53,414 bases of DNA from positions 1-53,414 of the forward strand of contig JAUXRX010000003.1 of assembly GCA_030681645.1 (NCBI GenBank), read 5' to 3'. Positions 1 to 8,025 of the stretch are shown here, one piece after another (positions within the stretch are counted from its first letter, which is position 1; each line of letters starts with the position of its first letter). Made by a program: the position numbers and the translations under genes. Source of the stretch: Archangium sp. (lineage in GTDB: Bacteria > Myxococcota > Myxococcia > Myxococcales > Myxococcaceae). The notes under the pieces were generated by a model. It did no database searches. It had not been told where the DNA came from and worked only from the letters and a program-made list of their open reading frames with translations.

Positions 1-369
1 GCAGTGCGAACGGAAGGGCTTCAAGATGCAGCCGTCGTTGCTGGCGAGCTCGGCGACGAGGTGCTTCTGCTCGAGGTTGATTTCCTTCTCGTAGCGCTCG
101 GCCAGCTGCACGCCCCAGCGCACGATCGTCTCGGACATCGAGGAGAAGTAGATGTAGTCGGTGAAGACGTCCTTCGGGTCGAGCTGGTGCGTGAGCTGCA
201 CGTGCGAGCAGGTGGCGCAGAACGCGATGGCCAGCGGCGCCTTCGTTTCCTTCGGGAAGTCGGCCGGGCCCGAGAGGAAGCTGTTCACCGGCGGCATGTC
301 GCCCAGCGAAAGGATCGGCTCGAGCTTCGCCTGGCCGCAGATACGGCAGTTGGGGATCGGGGTGGCCAT
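1..369 (-). CDS. Sugar C-methyltransferase, N-terminal part (cut by window edge)
   Basis: The first 123 codons are visible, reading leftward from the ATG at 369; the rest lies outside the window. The peptide opens with a zinc-knuckle-like segment (NCRICG at 8-13, then FCATCSHVQL), followed by a YIYFSSMS segment and ELASNDGCIL, which looks like the start of the SAM-binding motif. This arrangement is typical of the Methyltransf_13 N-terminal zinc-binding domain of C-methyltransferases that act on dTDP-4-keto sugars. The gene starts 4 bp after the stop of the RmlD-like reductase, so it is the downstream member of a deoxysugar operon. Substrate cannot be read. The family call is fairly secure from the N-terminus. 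Confidence 0.75.
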   Translation of the reverse strand, partial: MATPIPNCRICGQAKLEPILSLGDMPPVNSFLSGPADFPKETKAPLAIAFCATCSHVQLTHQLDPKDVFTDYIYFSSMSETIVRWGVQLAERYEKEINLEQKHLVAELASNDGCILKPFRSHC

Positions 370-373
370 GGTT

Positions 374-1237
374 TCAGTTCACTTTCGAGAGGAGCGCAGC
401 GCGTTCCCGGGTCAGCAGCTCCAGCAGCGGAGGGTGATGTAGTTCATGCCTCGTGGACAGCAGGCGGACGCGCTCCGGCCGGGGCGCGATCTGCCCCGAG
501 TCCTGCCACGGGACCTCGACGATTTCCACGTTCGGGAGCGACAACCCGGTCGCCAGCAACCGGGCCCACTCGGCCTTGGTGAGCACGTCGGGGCCGGTGA
601 GGTGGGCGAGGCCCTCGAAGCCGCGCCCCAGCAGGTCGAGCGCCGAGGTGGCCAGCCAGCGCGACCAGGTGGGCATGCCGGCCTGGGCGCTGGGCACCTT
701 GAGGGGCGTGCGCTGCTCGGAGGCGTCGATGACCCGGTACATGAAGTTCTTCCGCCGGGCCTCGGCGCCGAAGACGTAGCTGGTGCGCGCCACCAGGCAC
801 CTGCCCCGCCGCAGCAGCAGGTCTTCCACGTCGCGCTTGTGCTTCGCGTAGACGCTCAAGGGGTGGGTGGGGGCGGCCTCGTCGTACGCGGGAGAGAGGC
901 CATCGAAGACGTGCTCGGTCGAGAAGAACACCACCCGCACCGCGGGCCCGAGCACCTGCAGCAGGTTCTTCACCGTCTGCACGTTCTCGCGCTCACTGCG
1001 GGCGGGGTCCTGCTCGCAGCCATCGACCCAGGGCCACGCCGAGGCGATCACCACCGCGTCTGGATTGACGCGGGTCACCACCTGCTCGATGGCCGGCACG
1101 TCGAGCAGGTCCATCGCCTCGGTGGCGAGCCCACCCACGTGGCGCGCCACGCCGTGCGTCGACCACGCAGAGGCAGCGCGCACCACCTCGGAACCGACCA
1201 GCCCCGACGCGCCCACCACGAGCAGCCGCCCGCTCAT
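374..1237 (-). CDS. RmlD-like dTDP-4-dehydrorhamnose reductase / NAD-dependent sugar reductase
   Basis: 287 residues. It has a Rossmann dinucleotide site GASGLVG at residues 9-15, the STEHVFDG segment that corresponds to STDYVFDG in RmlD, and a YAKHK segment that supplies the YxxxK catalytic pair of extended short-chain dehydrogenases. Length matches RmlD (about 290). The family reduces 4-keto nucleotide sugars in the cytoplasm. It is followed 4 bp later by a sugar C-methyltransferase and preceded by an RmlC-like cupin, so the three probably modify one nucleotide-linked deoxysugar. No RmlA or RmlB is in view, so rhamnose itself is not established as the product. Confidence 0.8.
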   Translation of the reverse strand: MSGRLLVVGASGLVGSEVVRAASAWSTHGVARHVGGLATEAMDLLDVPAIEQVVTRVNPDAVVIASAWPWVDGCEQDPARSERENVQTVKNLLQVLGPAVRVVFFSTEHVFDGLSPAYDEAAPTHPLSVYAKHKRDVEDLLLRRGRCLVARTSYVFGAEARRKNFMYRVIDASEQRTPLKVPSAQAGMPTWSRWLATSALDLLGRGFEGLAHLTGPDVLTKAEWARLLATGLSLPNVEIVEVPWQDSGQIAPRPERVRLLSTRHELHHPPLLELLTRERAALLSKVN

Positions 1238-1270
1238 CCTTCCCCCCCCGGGGAGCGCCGTGGACCCAAG

Positions 1271-1337
1271 CCGTTCACCCCGAGCGGAGTCGAGGGGGCA
1301 CCTGCAAGCGGGCCTCGACTCCGCTCGGGCTCAACGG
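1271..1337. repeat. Palindromic repeat family A, inverted pair (copies A1/A2)
   Basis: Two copies of the same 26-bp unit face each other: 1271-1296 and, inverted, 1312-1337, with a 15-bp spacer. The unit reads CGAGCGGAGTCGAGG with a CCGTTCA flank. It sits between the RmlD-like gene and the RmlC-like gene and could fold into a long hairpin in the transcript. Related units occur at 8479-8500, 8968-8993, 11680-11742 and 26519-26547. Confidence 0.85.
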
Positions 1338-1349
1338 ACACCCGGGACT

Positions 1350-1799
1350 TCATCGGTCCTTCGTCGCCCAGTCGTAGGGGATGTGGCTCTTGTGCGGGTC
1401 GAGGCGGACGATCTCGTTCGGATCGTGCGGAATGCTGGCGCAGTTCGCCACCACCGCCGCGTTCGGGCCCACGCACTTGAAGCCGTTCCACACGAAAGGC
1501 GGCACCTTGACGAGCACGTGGTTGTCGTTGCCCAGGTAGATCTCGTTGATCTCACCCTTCGTCTTGCTGCCCTCGCGGTCGTCGTAGCAGACGAGCTTGA
1601 TCATGCCGTGCGGCACCGCGTAGTTGATGATCATCTCCTTGTGGAGGTGCCACCCCTTCACGATCCCCGGGAAGATGGTCGAGAAGTAGATCTCGCCGAA
1701 CTTCACGAACTCGGGGTCCGTGGCCTTGAGGTGGTGCATCACCTTGCCGCGATCATCCGCAATGACGCGACGGGGAGAGACGACGACGCCTTCGATCAT
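1350..1799 (-). CDS. RmlC-like dTDP-4-dehydrorhamnose 3,5-epimerase family cupin
   Basis: 149 residues starting at the ATG at 1799, which overlaps the stop of the upstream membrane protein as ATGA. The core FSTIFPGIVKGWHLHKE corresponds to the RmlC segment carrying the catalytic histidine, followed by cupin strands with KLVCYDDREGS and PFVWNGFKC. The family epimerises C3 and C5 of 4-keto-6-deoxy sugars; some members only isomerise. The protein is shorter than standard RmlC (about 180), so it may be one of the shorter WbtF/WxcM-type relatives. Context places it in nucleotide-sugar processing. Confidence 0.75.
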   Translation of the reverse strand: MIEGVVVSPRRVIADDRGKVMHHLKATDPEFVKFGEIYFSTIFPGIVKGWHLHKEMIINYAVPHGMIKLVCYDDREGSKTKGEINEIYLGNDNHVLVKVPPFVWNGFKCVGPNAAVVANCASIPHDPNEIVRLDPHKSHIPYDWATKDR

Positions 1800-3160
1800 G
1801 GCCCCGCGCTTATCACTTGATCCGGCGCCTTCTGAGTCGTTTCGCGCAGCGACGCGGCGGCGGCGATCGCCGAGAGCCCCAGCAGCGTGAAGTAGTAGTT
1901 CGCGAACGCCCACTTGTTGATGACGAAGAACACCGTCATCGCGGCGACGGCGGCCATGGTGAGCCTGCCCAGCGACTTGTCGCTCTTCCACGCCGCCAGC
2001 CCCGCCACCAGGAACGCACCGGGGAAGGCGAGCACGTAGGGGATCTCGACGTTGAACTTGCGGCGCACCCAGGTGATGTACGTGAGCGCGTCCTGGCGCA
2101 CCGGCAGCGCGTTCAGGAAGTCGAAGTTGGCGAACTTCCACGCCTTGAAGTCCCAGATCATCCAGGGGAGGAAGGTGAAGAGGCTCACGCTGCCCGCGAC
2201 CAGCCACTGCTTCCAGTTGAACCGGAGCCCGAGGCCGATCAAGCCCGCGAAGAGCAGCATCGTCTGCTTGGCCCCCACCACCAGCCCGACCAGCACGGCC
2301 ATCGCCCAGGGCCTGTTCCAGGTGCACGCCAGGATGAGCGCGCTGCACCAGAAGATCTGCACCGGGTCGACCCAGGCCTGCTCGAGGATGAAGAAGAACT
2401 TGGGGGTGAACCAGATGAAGAGCGCCGGGGCATCTTCGAGGATCGCGGGCAGGTCCTTCGCGCCGAGGCGCGTGGCGATCGCCCGCACCGAAAAGCCCAG
2501 CAGGATCGCCGCCGCGAGGATCGCGAAGCGGACGTCGCCGCCCAGCTTCCACGCGATCGCCGTCACGTAGAGCTGCATGGGCGGGTAGACGTACGGCACG
2601 TCGTTCGCGGTGCGGGGGCCGGTGTCGCCGACGTGCACCTCCTGGTAGGGGTTCTTCCCCTCGAAGAGCACCGACGCGCCCTGCTGCTGCACGGTCCACA
2701 CGTCGATGCGGGGCGTGGGCGAGGTGCGGTACGTGTCGACGCCCGCCAGCGTGATGCAGGCCGCGACGAAGGCGAACCGCACGTGGCGTGCCCAGCGCGG
2801 CTCGCGCCACTTGAGCATCGACGGCAGGTAGGCGAGCAGCGCAATGAGCATCCAGCCCTGGGCCTTGCGGCCACTCTCCCAGAACTTCACCGGGTAGATG
2901 ATGATCTCGGCGTCGTTGTAGGCGGTGAAGGCCATGGCGAGGCAGCAGCCCCACGCCAGCGGGGCGAGCACGCGGGCGGGCACGAGATCGAGGCGGCCCT
3001 TGAAGTCCACGAAGTAGCGCCAGCCGACCACGATCGTTCCGAGCACGACCATCGTCATCGCTGGATCGGAATAGGCACCGCGCGAGGGCGTGATCGCCCA
3101 GCCGAAGAGGAAGCTGGCGAGCAGCCCGGCCGCGTAGCCGACGGGAACCTGACGATCCAT
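1796..3160 (-). CDS. Polytopic membrane glycosyltransferase-like protein (GT87/DUF2029 type)
   Basis: 454 residues from the ATG at 3160. Hydropathy suggests about ten membrane helices with a conserved-looking extracytoplasmic stretch DVWTVQQQGASVLFEGKNPY and YVYPPMQLY, the pattern seen in polyprenyl-phosphate-dependent GT87 mannosyltransferases, where an aspartate in the first loop acts in catalysis. It would transfer a sugar from a lipid carrier outside the inner membrane. It couples to the RmlC-like gene by a 4-bp ATGA overlap. An in-frame start further upstream would overlap the opposite-strand lipoprotein gene and give a Pro-rich leader, so I prefer 3160. Acceptor and donor are unknown. 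Confidence 0.7.
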   Translation of the reverse strand: MDRQVPVGYAAGLLASFLFGWAITPSRGAYSDPAMTMVVLGTIVVGWRYFVDFKGRLDLVPARVLAPLAWGCCLAMAFTAYNDAEIIIYPVKFWESGRKAQGWMLIALLAYLPSMLKWREPRWARHVRFAFVAACITLAGVDTYRTSPTPRIDVWTVQQQGASVLFEGKNPYQEVHVGDTGPRTANDVPYVYPPMQLYVTAIAWKLGGDVRFAILAAAILLGFSVRAIATRLGAKDLPAILEDAPALFIWFTPKFFFILEQAWVDPVQIFWCSALILACTWNRPWAMAVLVGLVVGAKQTMLLFAGLIGLGLRFNWKQWLVAGSVSLFTFLPWMIWDFKAWKFANFDFLNALPVRQDALTYITWVRRKFNVEIPYVLAFPGAFLVAGLAAWKSDKSLGRLTMAAVAAMTVFFVINKWAFANYYFTLLGLSAIAAAASLRETTQKAPDQVISAGP

Positions 3161-3239
3161 GGGCGAGCCGTATGCCAGAAACCCGGCCGGCCCGGCGGAC
3201 CGAGTGGACTGCGCGGGAGCTTCCCCGCAGACTGCCCAC

Positions 3240-3845
3240 ATGAACCGTCTGGGGTGGTTGGTGGGACTGGTCCTCGCGGCGTCGAGCTGTCTGAGCCCGG
3301 TGCAGGAGTTGACCACTGACGCGTCCGCCGGCGGGGGGGGCGGTGCCGCGGGTGGCGGCGGTGGCAGCAGTGAGTGCGTCGTCGACACCGCCACCAGCAG
3401 CGCAACGGCAAACAGCTTGAGTCTCTTCGGAACGCCCATCTACTTCGACGACGGCGCGTCACTGGCCGCGGGCACCTACCGGCTCGAGAACAGCGGAGGC
3501 TGCATGAAGTACGGCCCCGGACAGAACTGGACCGTGCACGCCTACGCCAGTGGCGTCGTGAGCTGGTGGATCGTCGGTGCCGACACGTCGGCCCAGTTCT
3601 TCATTCCCCCCGGGACGGTCGGCTTCGAGCGCATTCCGGGCTCTGCCGATCGCGACATCGGGTCGTTCGCAGACTTCACCCAGTGCGACCTCGCCAACCG
3701 CTCGCTCCCGCCCCGAGACTTCAACCACGCGGGCGGCAAGCTCGGCATCTGGCTCAAAGACGACATCTACGGCGACAACACCGCGGGGGTGAACGGCCAG
3801 AACCCGAGCTGGACGCTCTCCCGCGTCACCGCAGACTGTCCTTAG
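3240..3845 (+). CDS. Predicted lipoprotein with poly-Gly linker
   Basis: 201 residues. A short signal peptide ends in the lipobox AASSC (Cys17), followed by an acidic stretch and a Gly-rich linker at about residues 32-43, then a globular part with several Cys residues (ECVV, GGCMKYG, FTQCDL, TADCP) that could form disulfides. It is the only plus-strand gene inside the minus-strand glycan cluster, divergent from the GT87-like gene and converging on the methyltransferase gene, whose stop overlaps its own. No family recognised. Similar in plan to the lipoprotein at 19277-20029. Confidence 0.75.
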   Translation: MNRLGWLVGLVLAASSCLSPVQELTTDASAGGGGGAAGGGGGSSECVVDTATSSATANSLSLFGTPIYFDDGASLAAGTYRLENSGGCMKYGPGQNWTVHAYASGVVSWWIVGADTSAQFFIPPGTVGFERIPGSADRDIGSFADFTQCDLANRSLPPRDFNHAGGKLGIWLKDDIYGDNTAGVNGQNPSWTLSRVTADCP

Positions 3846-4780
3846 GACGGCGTGGCAACCACGGTGAGGGCGGCGGCCTTGTTGCTCTGGGCCGCCATGA
3901 ACTCGACCGGGATCGACGCGGCGAACAACGGCACCGAGCCCGCCACTGACGCGGCGAAGTGGAGCGCCCGCTCTGCCATCGACATCGATGAGAGCGCGCC
4001 GCGGTCCTTCACCCACTCGTAGAGGAAGTTCTGGTGCGGGAGCACGCGGTTGAGCGCGCTCTGAATCCACCCGCTCGTGCCGTACTCCGGCAGGAAGGGC
4101 ACCTGCTGCGTCACCGCGAAGCCCGAGCGGCGCAGGCAGTCTTCCAGCGTGGCCGGTTCGAACTGCAGCAGGTGCCGCGGCGGATCGAGGTGGAACCAGC
4201 CGCCCTTGAAGACCTCGCTCTGCCAGCTGGCGAAGTTGGGCACCGACACCACCAGCACCCCGCCCGGCGCCAGCATCGAGCGCAACTGCGTGAGCAGCTC
4301 CACCGGGTGCTCGAGGTGCTCGAGCACGTGCCACATGGTGATCACGTCGAACTTGCCCAGCGAGTCCTTCACCTGGGCGAGCGGCGCGCGCACCAGGCGC
4401 AGGTTGGGCTCCTCGAGCGTCGTGCCCAGGCTGTACGGCTCGAGCCCCACCGACTCGAACCCGCGCCCCGCCATGAAGCGCGCGAACTGCCCAGCGCCTG
4501 CCCCGTAGTCGAGCAGGCGGCCCGAGGACTTCGCTGCCTCTACGAGCTTCGCCCGCTGCAGGGTGAACAAGGAGAGCGCCGAGCGCGCGCTGCGCTGGGC
4601 CGCGGTGTCGCTCTGCTCGAACGGTGGATACAGCTCGGACGGCGGAGGCGCGGTGCGCGCGTCGGTGAAGACGAGGCGGCAATCGCGGCAGCGCACGATG
4701 TCGTAGCCCGCGGTCGACTTGAACTCGGCGGCCATGTCTTTGCCACCGCACATCGGACAGCTCAGAACAGGATCACTCAT
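3842..4780 (-). CDS. Class I SAM-dependent methyltransferase with N-terminal zinc knuckle
   Basis: 312 residues from the ATG at 4780. An N-terminal knuckle (CPMCG, RCRDC) is followed by SAM motif I LLDYGAGAGQFAR, then FDVITMWHVLEHLEHP and the PGGVLVVSVPN strand, a textbook Methyltransf_23 core. The C-terminal 80 residues are hydrophobic enough to associate with the membrane. The start overlaps the GT2 gene by 8 bp, so the two are probably translated together. It likely methylates a glycan or lipid-linked sugar; the substrate is not readable. Confidence 0.8.
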   Translation of the reverse strand: MSDPVLSCPMCGGKDMAAEFKSTAGYDIVRCRDCRLVFTDARTAPPPSELYPPFEQSDTAAQRSARSALSLFTLQRAKLVEAAKSSGRLLDYGAGAGQFARFMAGRGFESVGLEPYSLGTTLEEPNLRLVRAPLAQVKDSLGKFDVITMWHVLEHLEHPVELLTQLRSMLAPGGVLVVSVPNFASWQSEVFKGGWFHLDPPRHLLQFEPATLEDCLRRSGFAVTQQVPFLPEYGTSGWIQSALNRVLPHQNFLYEWVKDRGALSSMSMAERALHFAASVAGSVPLFAASIPVEFMAAQSNKAAALTVVATPS

Positions 4781-5744
4781 GGTGGGGCCGAACGGTGATG
4801 GTGGAGTGCTTCGGATCGGCCACGTACAGCGGCAGGCCGATCGTGTCCTTGTACACGCGGGCCAGGTAGATCCCGAGGATCCCCGCGGTGAAGGCGAGCC
4901 AGCCGAGGTGAATGGCGACGCCCGCCGCGAACCAGCGCAGCAGCGCGACCCCATCGACCGCGGGCAGCAGGAGGAATGCGGGCGCGGCGAACAGGTCGAC
5001 CGCGAAGAGCCCGCAGCCCACGTAGGCGAGCATGCGCAGCGGCATGGTGGACGACGAGAGGATGCCGGCGATGCCGAAGCGGAAGGCGCCGAGCAGGTTG
5101 TAGTGCGTCTCGCCGATGATGCGCTTCTCGCGCTTGTACGCGATGCCCTCGCGGCGGAAGCCGACGTAGCCGACCTGGCCGCGCACGAAGGGGAAGGTGC
5201 TGCGCGTGGCGAGCACGTGGTCCTTCACCCGGGCGTCGATGAGGAAGAACTCCGCCATGTCGAGCACGATCTCGTGATCGGACACGCTCCTGGTGACCCG
5301 GTAGAAGAGCTTGCGCGCCCAGTGCATCAGCACGAATTCCTCGCGGCGCGCGCGAATGCCGTACGCGATGTCGGCCCCGGCCAGCCACCGCTCGATGAAC
5401 CTGGGGATCATCTCGGGCGGGTCTTCGCAGTCGACGTCGATGTTCACCGAGGCCTCGCCCGACGCGTGGCGCATGCCGGCGGAGATCGACGCCTGGTAGC
5501 CGTAGTTGCGGCTCATGGTGAGAATCTGCACCCGCGGGTCTTTCGCCCGCAGCGCCAGCACCTGCGCTTCGGTGCCGTCGGTGGAGCGATTGTTGACGAA
5601 GAGGATCTCGAAGCGAACACGATCCTCGACCAGGGCGAGGGCCTTCACCAGTCGCTCGTAGAACAGGGGCACCGCCAGCTCTTCGTTGAAGACGGGGCAG
5701 ACGATGGTGACGAGCTTGCGGCTGTCTGGCGACGGGGCGTCCAT
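4773..5744 (-). CDS. GT2 glycosyltransferase, polyprenyl-phosphate type (DPM1/GtrB-like)
   Basis: 323 residues from the ATG at 5744. The GT-A core opens with VTIVCPVFNEE, has FVNNRSTDGT and the SRNYGYQASISAGMRHA stretch, and an IDVDCEDPPE segment that stands for the DxD metal site (GtrB family: D-Q-D-P-E). Two C-terminal hydrophobic segments at about 235-260 and 270-300 match GtrB-like membrane anchors. The family makes polyprenyl-phosphate sugars on the cytoplasmic face, which would feed the GT87-like protein in the same cluster. An in-frame ATG at 5825 is less likely because it adds a Pro/Gly-rich leader. Confidence 0.85.
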   Translation of the reverse strand: MDAPSPDSRKLVTIVCPVFNEELAVPLFYERLVKALALVEDRVRFEILFVNNRSTDGTEAQVLALRAKDPRVQILTMSRNYGYQASISAGMRHASGEASVNIDVDCEDPPEMIPRFIERWLAGADIAYGIRARREEFVLMHWARKLFYRVTRSVSDHEIVLDMAEFFLIDARVKDHVLATRSTFPFVRGQVGYVGFRREGIAYKREKRIIGETHYNLLGAFRFGIAGILSSSTMPLRMLAYVGCGLFAVDLFAAPAFLLLPAVDGVALLRWFAAGVAIHLGWLAFTAGILGIYLARVYKDTIGLPLYVADPKHSTITVRPHHE

Positions 5745-5758
5745 TGCGGTGCGCGCTC

Positions 5759-7426
5759 CTACCTCGCTCCGGCCCGGCGGAGAAGCTCTTGCGAGAGGGG
5801 GGTTTCCCGGCGGGGCGATACGCACAGCACCGACCCTTCCACCGCCCCGCAGACGAAGCCCGCGCTGGTGAAGTCGGGCAGGTATTGGGGGAAGTACGCG
5901 AGGTACACCGTGTCGTCGCGGAGCTCACCGGGCGCCAGGTGCCGGTTGCAGTCGGTGCCCGGCGGCGCTCGCCCGACATGGCCGCTGTTGATGCTCAGGT
6001 GCTGGCGCGCTGCCTCCCACGACAGCTTCGCCACCAGCTCGTGGTTGAACGGGCACGTCCACTGAATCTGGACGGGGTGAAGGACCACGTGACGGTAGTC
6101 CTTCATCAGGCCCCAGGCGGGATCCTCGAAGGGGTGAAACACCGGGTACTGCTTGTGCAGCGGCGTGCGCGTGACGTCGAAATCGGCGAGCTGCAGCAGC
6201 ACCGCAAAGCCGAGCACGAACTGCCGCACCCACGCCGTCTGCACCCGCGCCACCGCCAGCGCGCCCAGCAGCGTCAGCCAGGCGAACAGCGGCCACACGA
6301 AGCGGCCCGAGCTGCGGAACACCGACGGCCACGGCGCGAGCTTTTCGTAGAAGGCCGAGAAGTCAGCGACCTGCTTGCCGGCGATCGTGACGTGGTTCGA
6401 GCCGGCGTAGAACGCCATCAACGCCATCGCCAGCCCGAGCGGGAGCCAGGTCAACACCTGGGCCCGCGTGGGCCGGTACTTCACCAGCAGCCCCACCCGC
6501 ACCAGCACCAGCGCGATGGTGCCCAGGCCGAGGTAGGCCATGCCCTCGTATTGGCGCCCGCCCATGGCGATGCCCGGGAGGAAGCGGCTCCAGGTGGTCG
6601 CGTTCACGAAGGTGAGCAGGTCTGCGGAGAACTGCCCGAAGCCCTCGATCGCCAGGTTACCCATCGGCGACGAGCGCGCGCCTGCGATGAAGCCGAAGAG
6701 CCACAACGAGCCCACCGACACCACCGGCCCAGCGGCGAGCCAGCCAACCGCCTCGGGCGCCTTGAAGCTGCGGCTCACCAACACCAGCCGGACGATCGAC
6801 GCGCCCACCAGCAGCGACGCCATCACCGCCAGGTACGCGTTGGTCGCGCAGGCGAGGAAGCCCAGCAGCAACGTCACCCCGGCCGTGCGCCGCGCGCCTT
6901 TCAGCTCGCTCACCGGCCACAGGCAGGCCCCGACCAGCGCGCTCAACATCCAGAACGCGAAGAACGGCGGGTGGCCGTAGCGCGTGCTCACGATCGGGTT
7001 CATCACGAACAGGCAGCCGGCCAGCGCGAGGCTCGCCGTGTCCTCGAGCCAGGCGCGACAGATGAGCACCCCCGCCACCCCGGTGCCGATGACGCCGGCC
7101 ACCATCCACAGCCCGAACAGCTGCATCCGATCGCCGAAGAGCGGCGAGGCGAGCTTGCCGAACACCGAGAGCAACGGGATGGCGTCGGTGAGCGCCGCGC
7201 TGCTCCCGGCCGGAGCCACCAGGTCAGGGGCCTGCGCCAGCGGCAACGCCCAGGGCCCGTTGCGCGTGAAGAGCCAGCCGAAGAGGTGACCCAGCCAGTC
7301 CCCTTCGATCATCCAGTCCACGTAGGTCGGGTCGGCGAACTGCGTGAGCCCCAGCGCCTTCGCCCAGACGAAGCCGAAGGCCACCACCACCAGGAGAGCC
7401 CATCTGGTGTTGGTGCGCGGAGCCAT
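5759..7426 (-). CDS. Polytopic membrane protein, GT-C-like, unknown
   Basis: 555 residues from the ATG at 7426 (an ATG at 7471 would add 15). About eleven membrane helices make up the first 450 residues, with large-loop motifs DWMIEGDWLGHLFGW and VMNPIVSTRYGHPPFF. The last 130 residues are soluble, with four Cys. The GDW-in-first-loop plan resembles GT-C-fold transferases acting outside the inner membrane, but I do not recognise the family. It ends 14 bp before the GT2 gene starts, so it heads that operon. Confidence 0.65.
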   Translation of the reverse strand: MAPRTNTRWALLVVVAFGFVWAKALGLTQFADPTYVDWMIEGDWLGHLFGWLFTRNGPWALPLAQAPDLVAPAGSSAALTDAIPLLSVFGKLASPLFGDRMQLFGLWMVAGVIGTGVAGVLICRAWLEDTASLALAGCLFVMNPIVSTRYGHPPFFAFWMLSALVGACLWPVSELKGARRTAGVTLLLGFLACATNAYLAVMASLLVGASIVRLVLVSRSFKAPEAVGWLAAGPVVSVGSLWLFGFIAGARSSPMGNLAIEGFGQFSADLLTFVNATTWSRFLPGIAMGGRQYEGMAYLGLGTIALVLVRVGLLVKYRPTRAQVLTWLPLGLAMALMAFYAGSNHVTIAGKQVADFSAFYEKLAPWPSVFRSSGRFVWPLFAWLTLLGALAVARVQTAWVRQFVLGFAVLLQLADFDVTRTPLHKQYPVFHPFEDPAWGLMKDYRHVVLHPVQIQWTCPFNHELVAKLSWEAARQHLSINSGHVGRAPPGTDCNRHLAPGELRDDTVYLAYFPQYLPDFTSAGFVCGAVEGSVLCVSPRRETPLSQELLRRAGAR

Positions 7427-7528
7427 CGCCGTCCCAGATAGCGCATCGCTCCCCGCCTCGCCTCCAGTCAAATCAACGCCCTGTCGATGGCATCAAGTGT
7501 GCTCCGCACCCACCCTGGAGGACATCAC

Positions 7529-8014
7529 ATGGAGCTCTGGCAGGTGCGGCGGGAGTACCGGCTGGTGGCGATGAGTCTGCGGCGCCGAAAGGAACCGCCC
7601 GACGTGTACCTGGAGGGCGTGGAAGAGCAGGTGCTCTCGGCGCTGCTCCTGTGCGATCGCTTTCACACCGAGCTGGGCGTGCTGCGGCTGGCCAAGCGCT
7701 GCGCGCTGGCGAGGCTCAAGCGGGTGCTCCGCTGGGTCGAGAGCGCGGGCCTCGCCCGATCGATTCCACGCGCGCTCACCCGCAAGGACGACGCCGCCGC
7801 GGCCGCCGAGCTGGCGCGAGCACTGGAACGGAAGGGCCGCGACGCGAGCCACCTCAGGCAGCTGCTCGACGAGCTCGCGCACCTCGATCGACGGCTCGAA
7901 GAGGCCCGGGCCCGCATCAGCCGGATGACGACGCTCAGCGAAGAGGGGCTGCAGCTGCTCCTCGTGCACGCGCGCGTGGGAAAGCCTGCTGCGCTCGCGG
8001 CGCGAACCGGCTAG
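7529..8014 (+). CDS. Small helical DNA-binding-like protein
   Basis: 161 residues. I chose the ATG at 7529 because GGAGGA lies 7 bp upstream; an ATG at 7487 lacks such a site. The first 90 residues look like a winged-helix or helix-turn-helix fold (ALLLCDRFHTELGVLRLAKR, ALARLKRVLRWVESAGL), and residues 95-140 form a charged coiled coil (LDELAHLDRRLEEARARISR). No named family recognised. It ends 11 bp before the large flavoprotein starts, so the two are almost certainly co-transcribed, and it may regulate or assemble that enzyme. Confidence 0.65.
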   Translation: MELWQVRREYRLVAMSLRRRKEPPDVYLEGVEEQVLSALLLCDRFHTELGVLRLAKRCALARLKRVLRWVESAGLARSIPRALTRKDDAAAAAELARALERKGRDASHLRQLLDELAHLDRRLEEARARISRMTTLSEEGLQLLLVHARVGKPAALAARTG

Positions 8015-8025
8015 TGCAAGCCGCC

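Noticed and set aside
1796..3439. Start of the GT87-like gene at 3439
   Set aside because: It would overlap the opposite-strand lipoprotein gene by 200 bp and begin with a Pro/Ala-rich stretch; the ATG at 3160 fits the first membrane helix.
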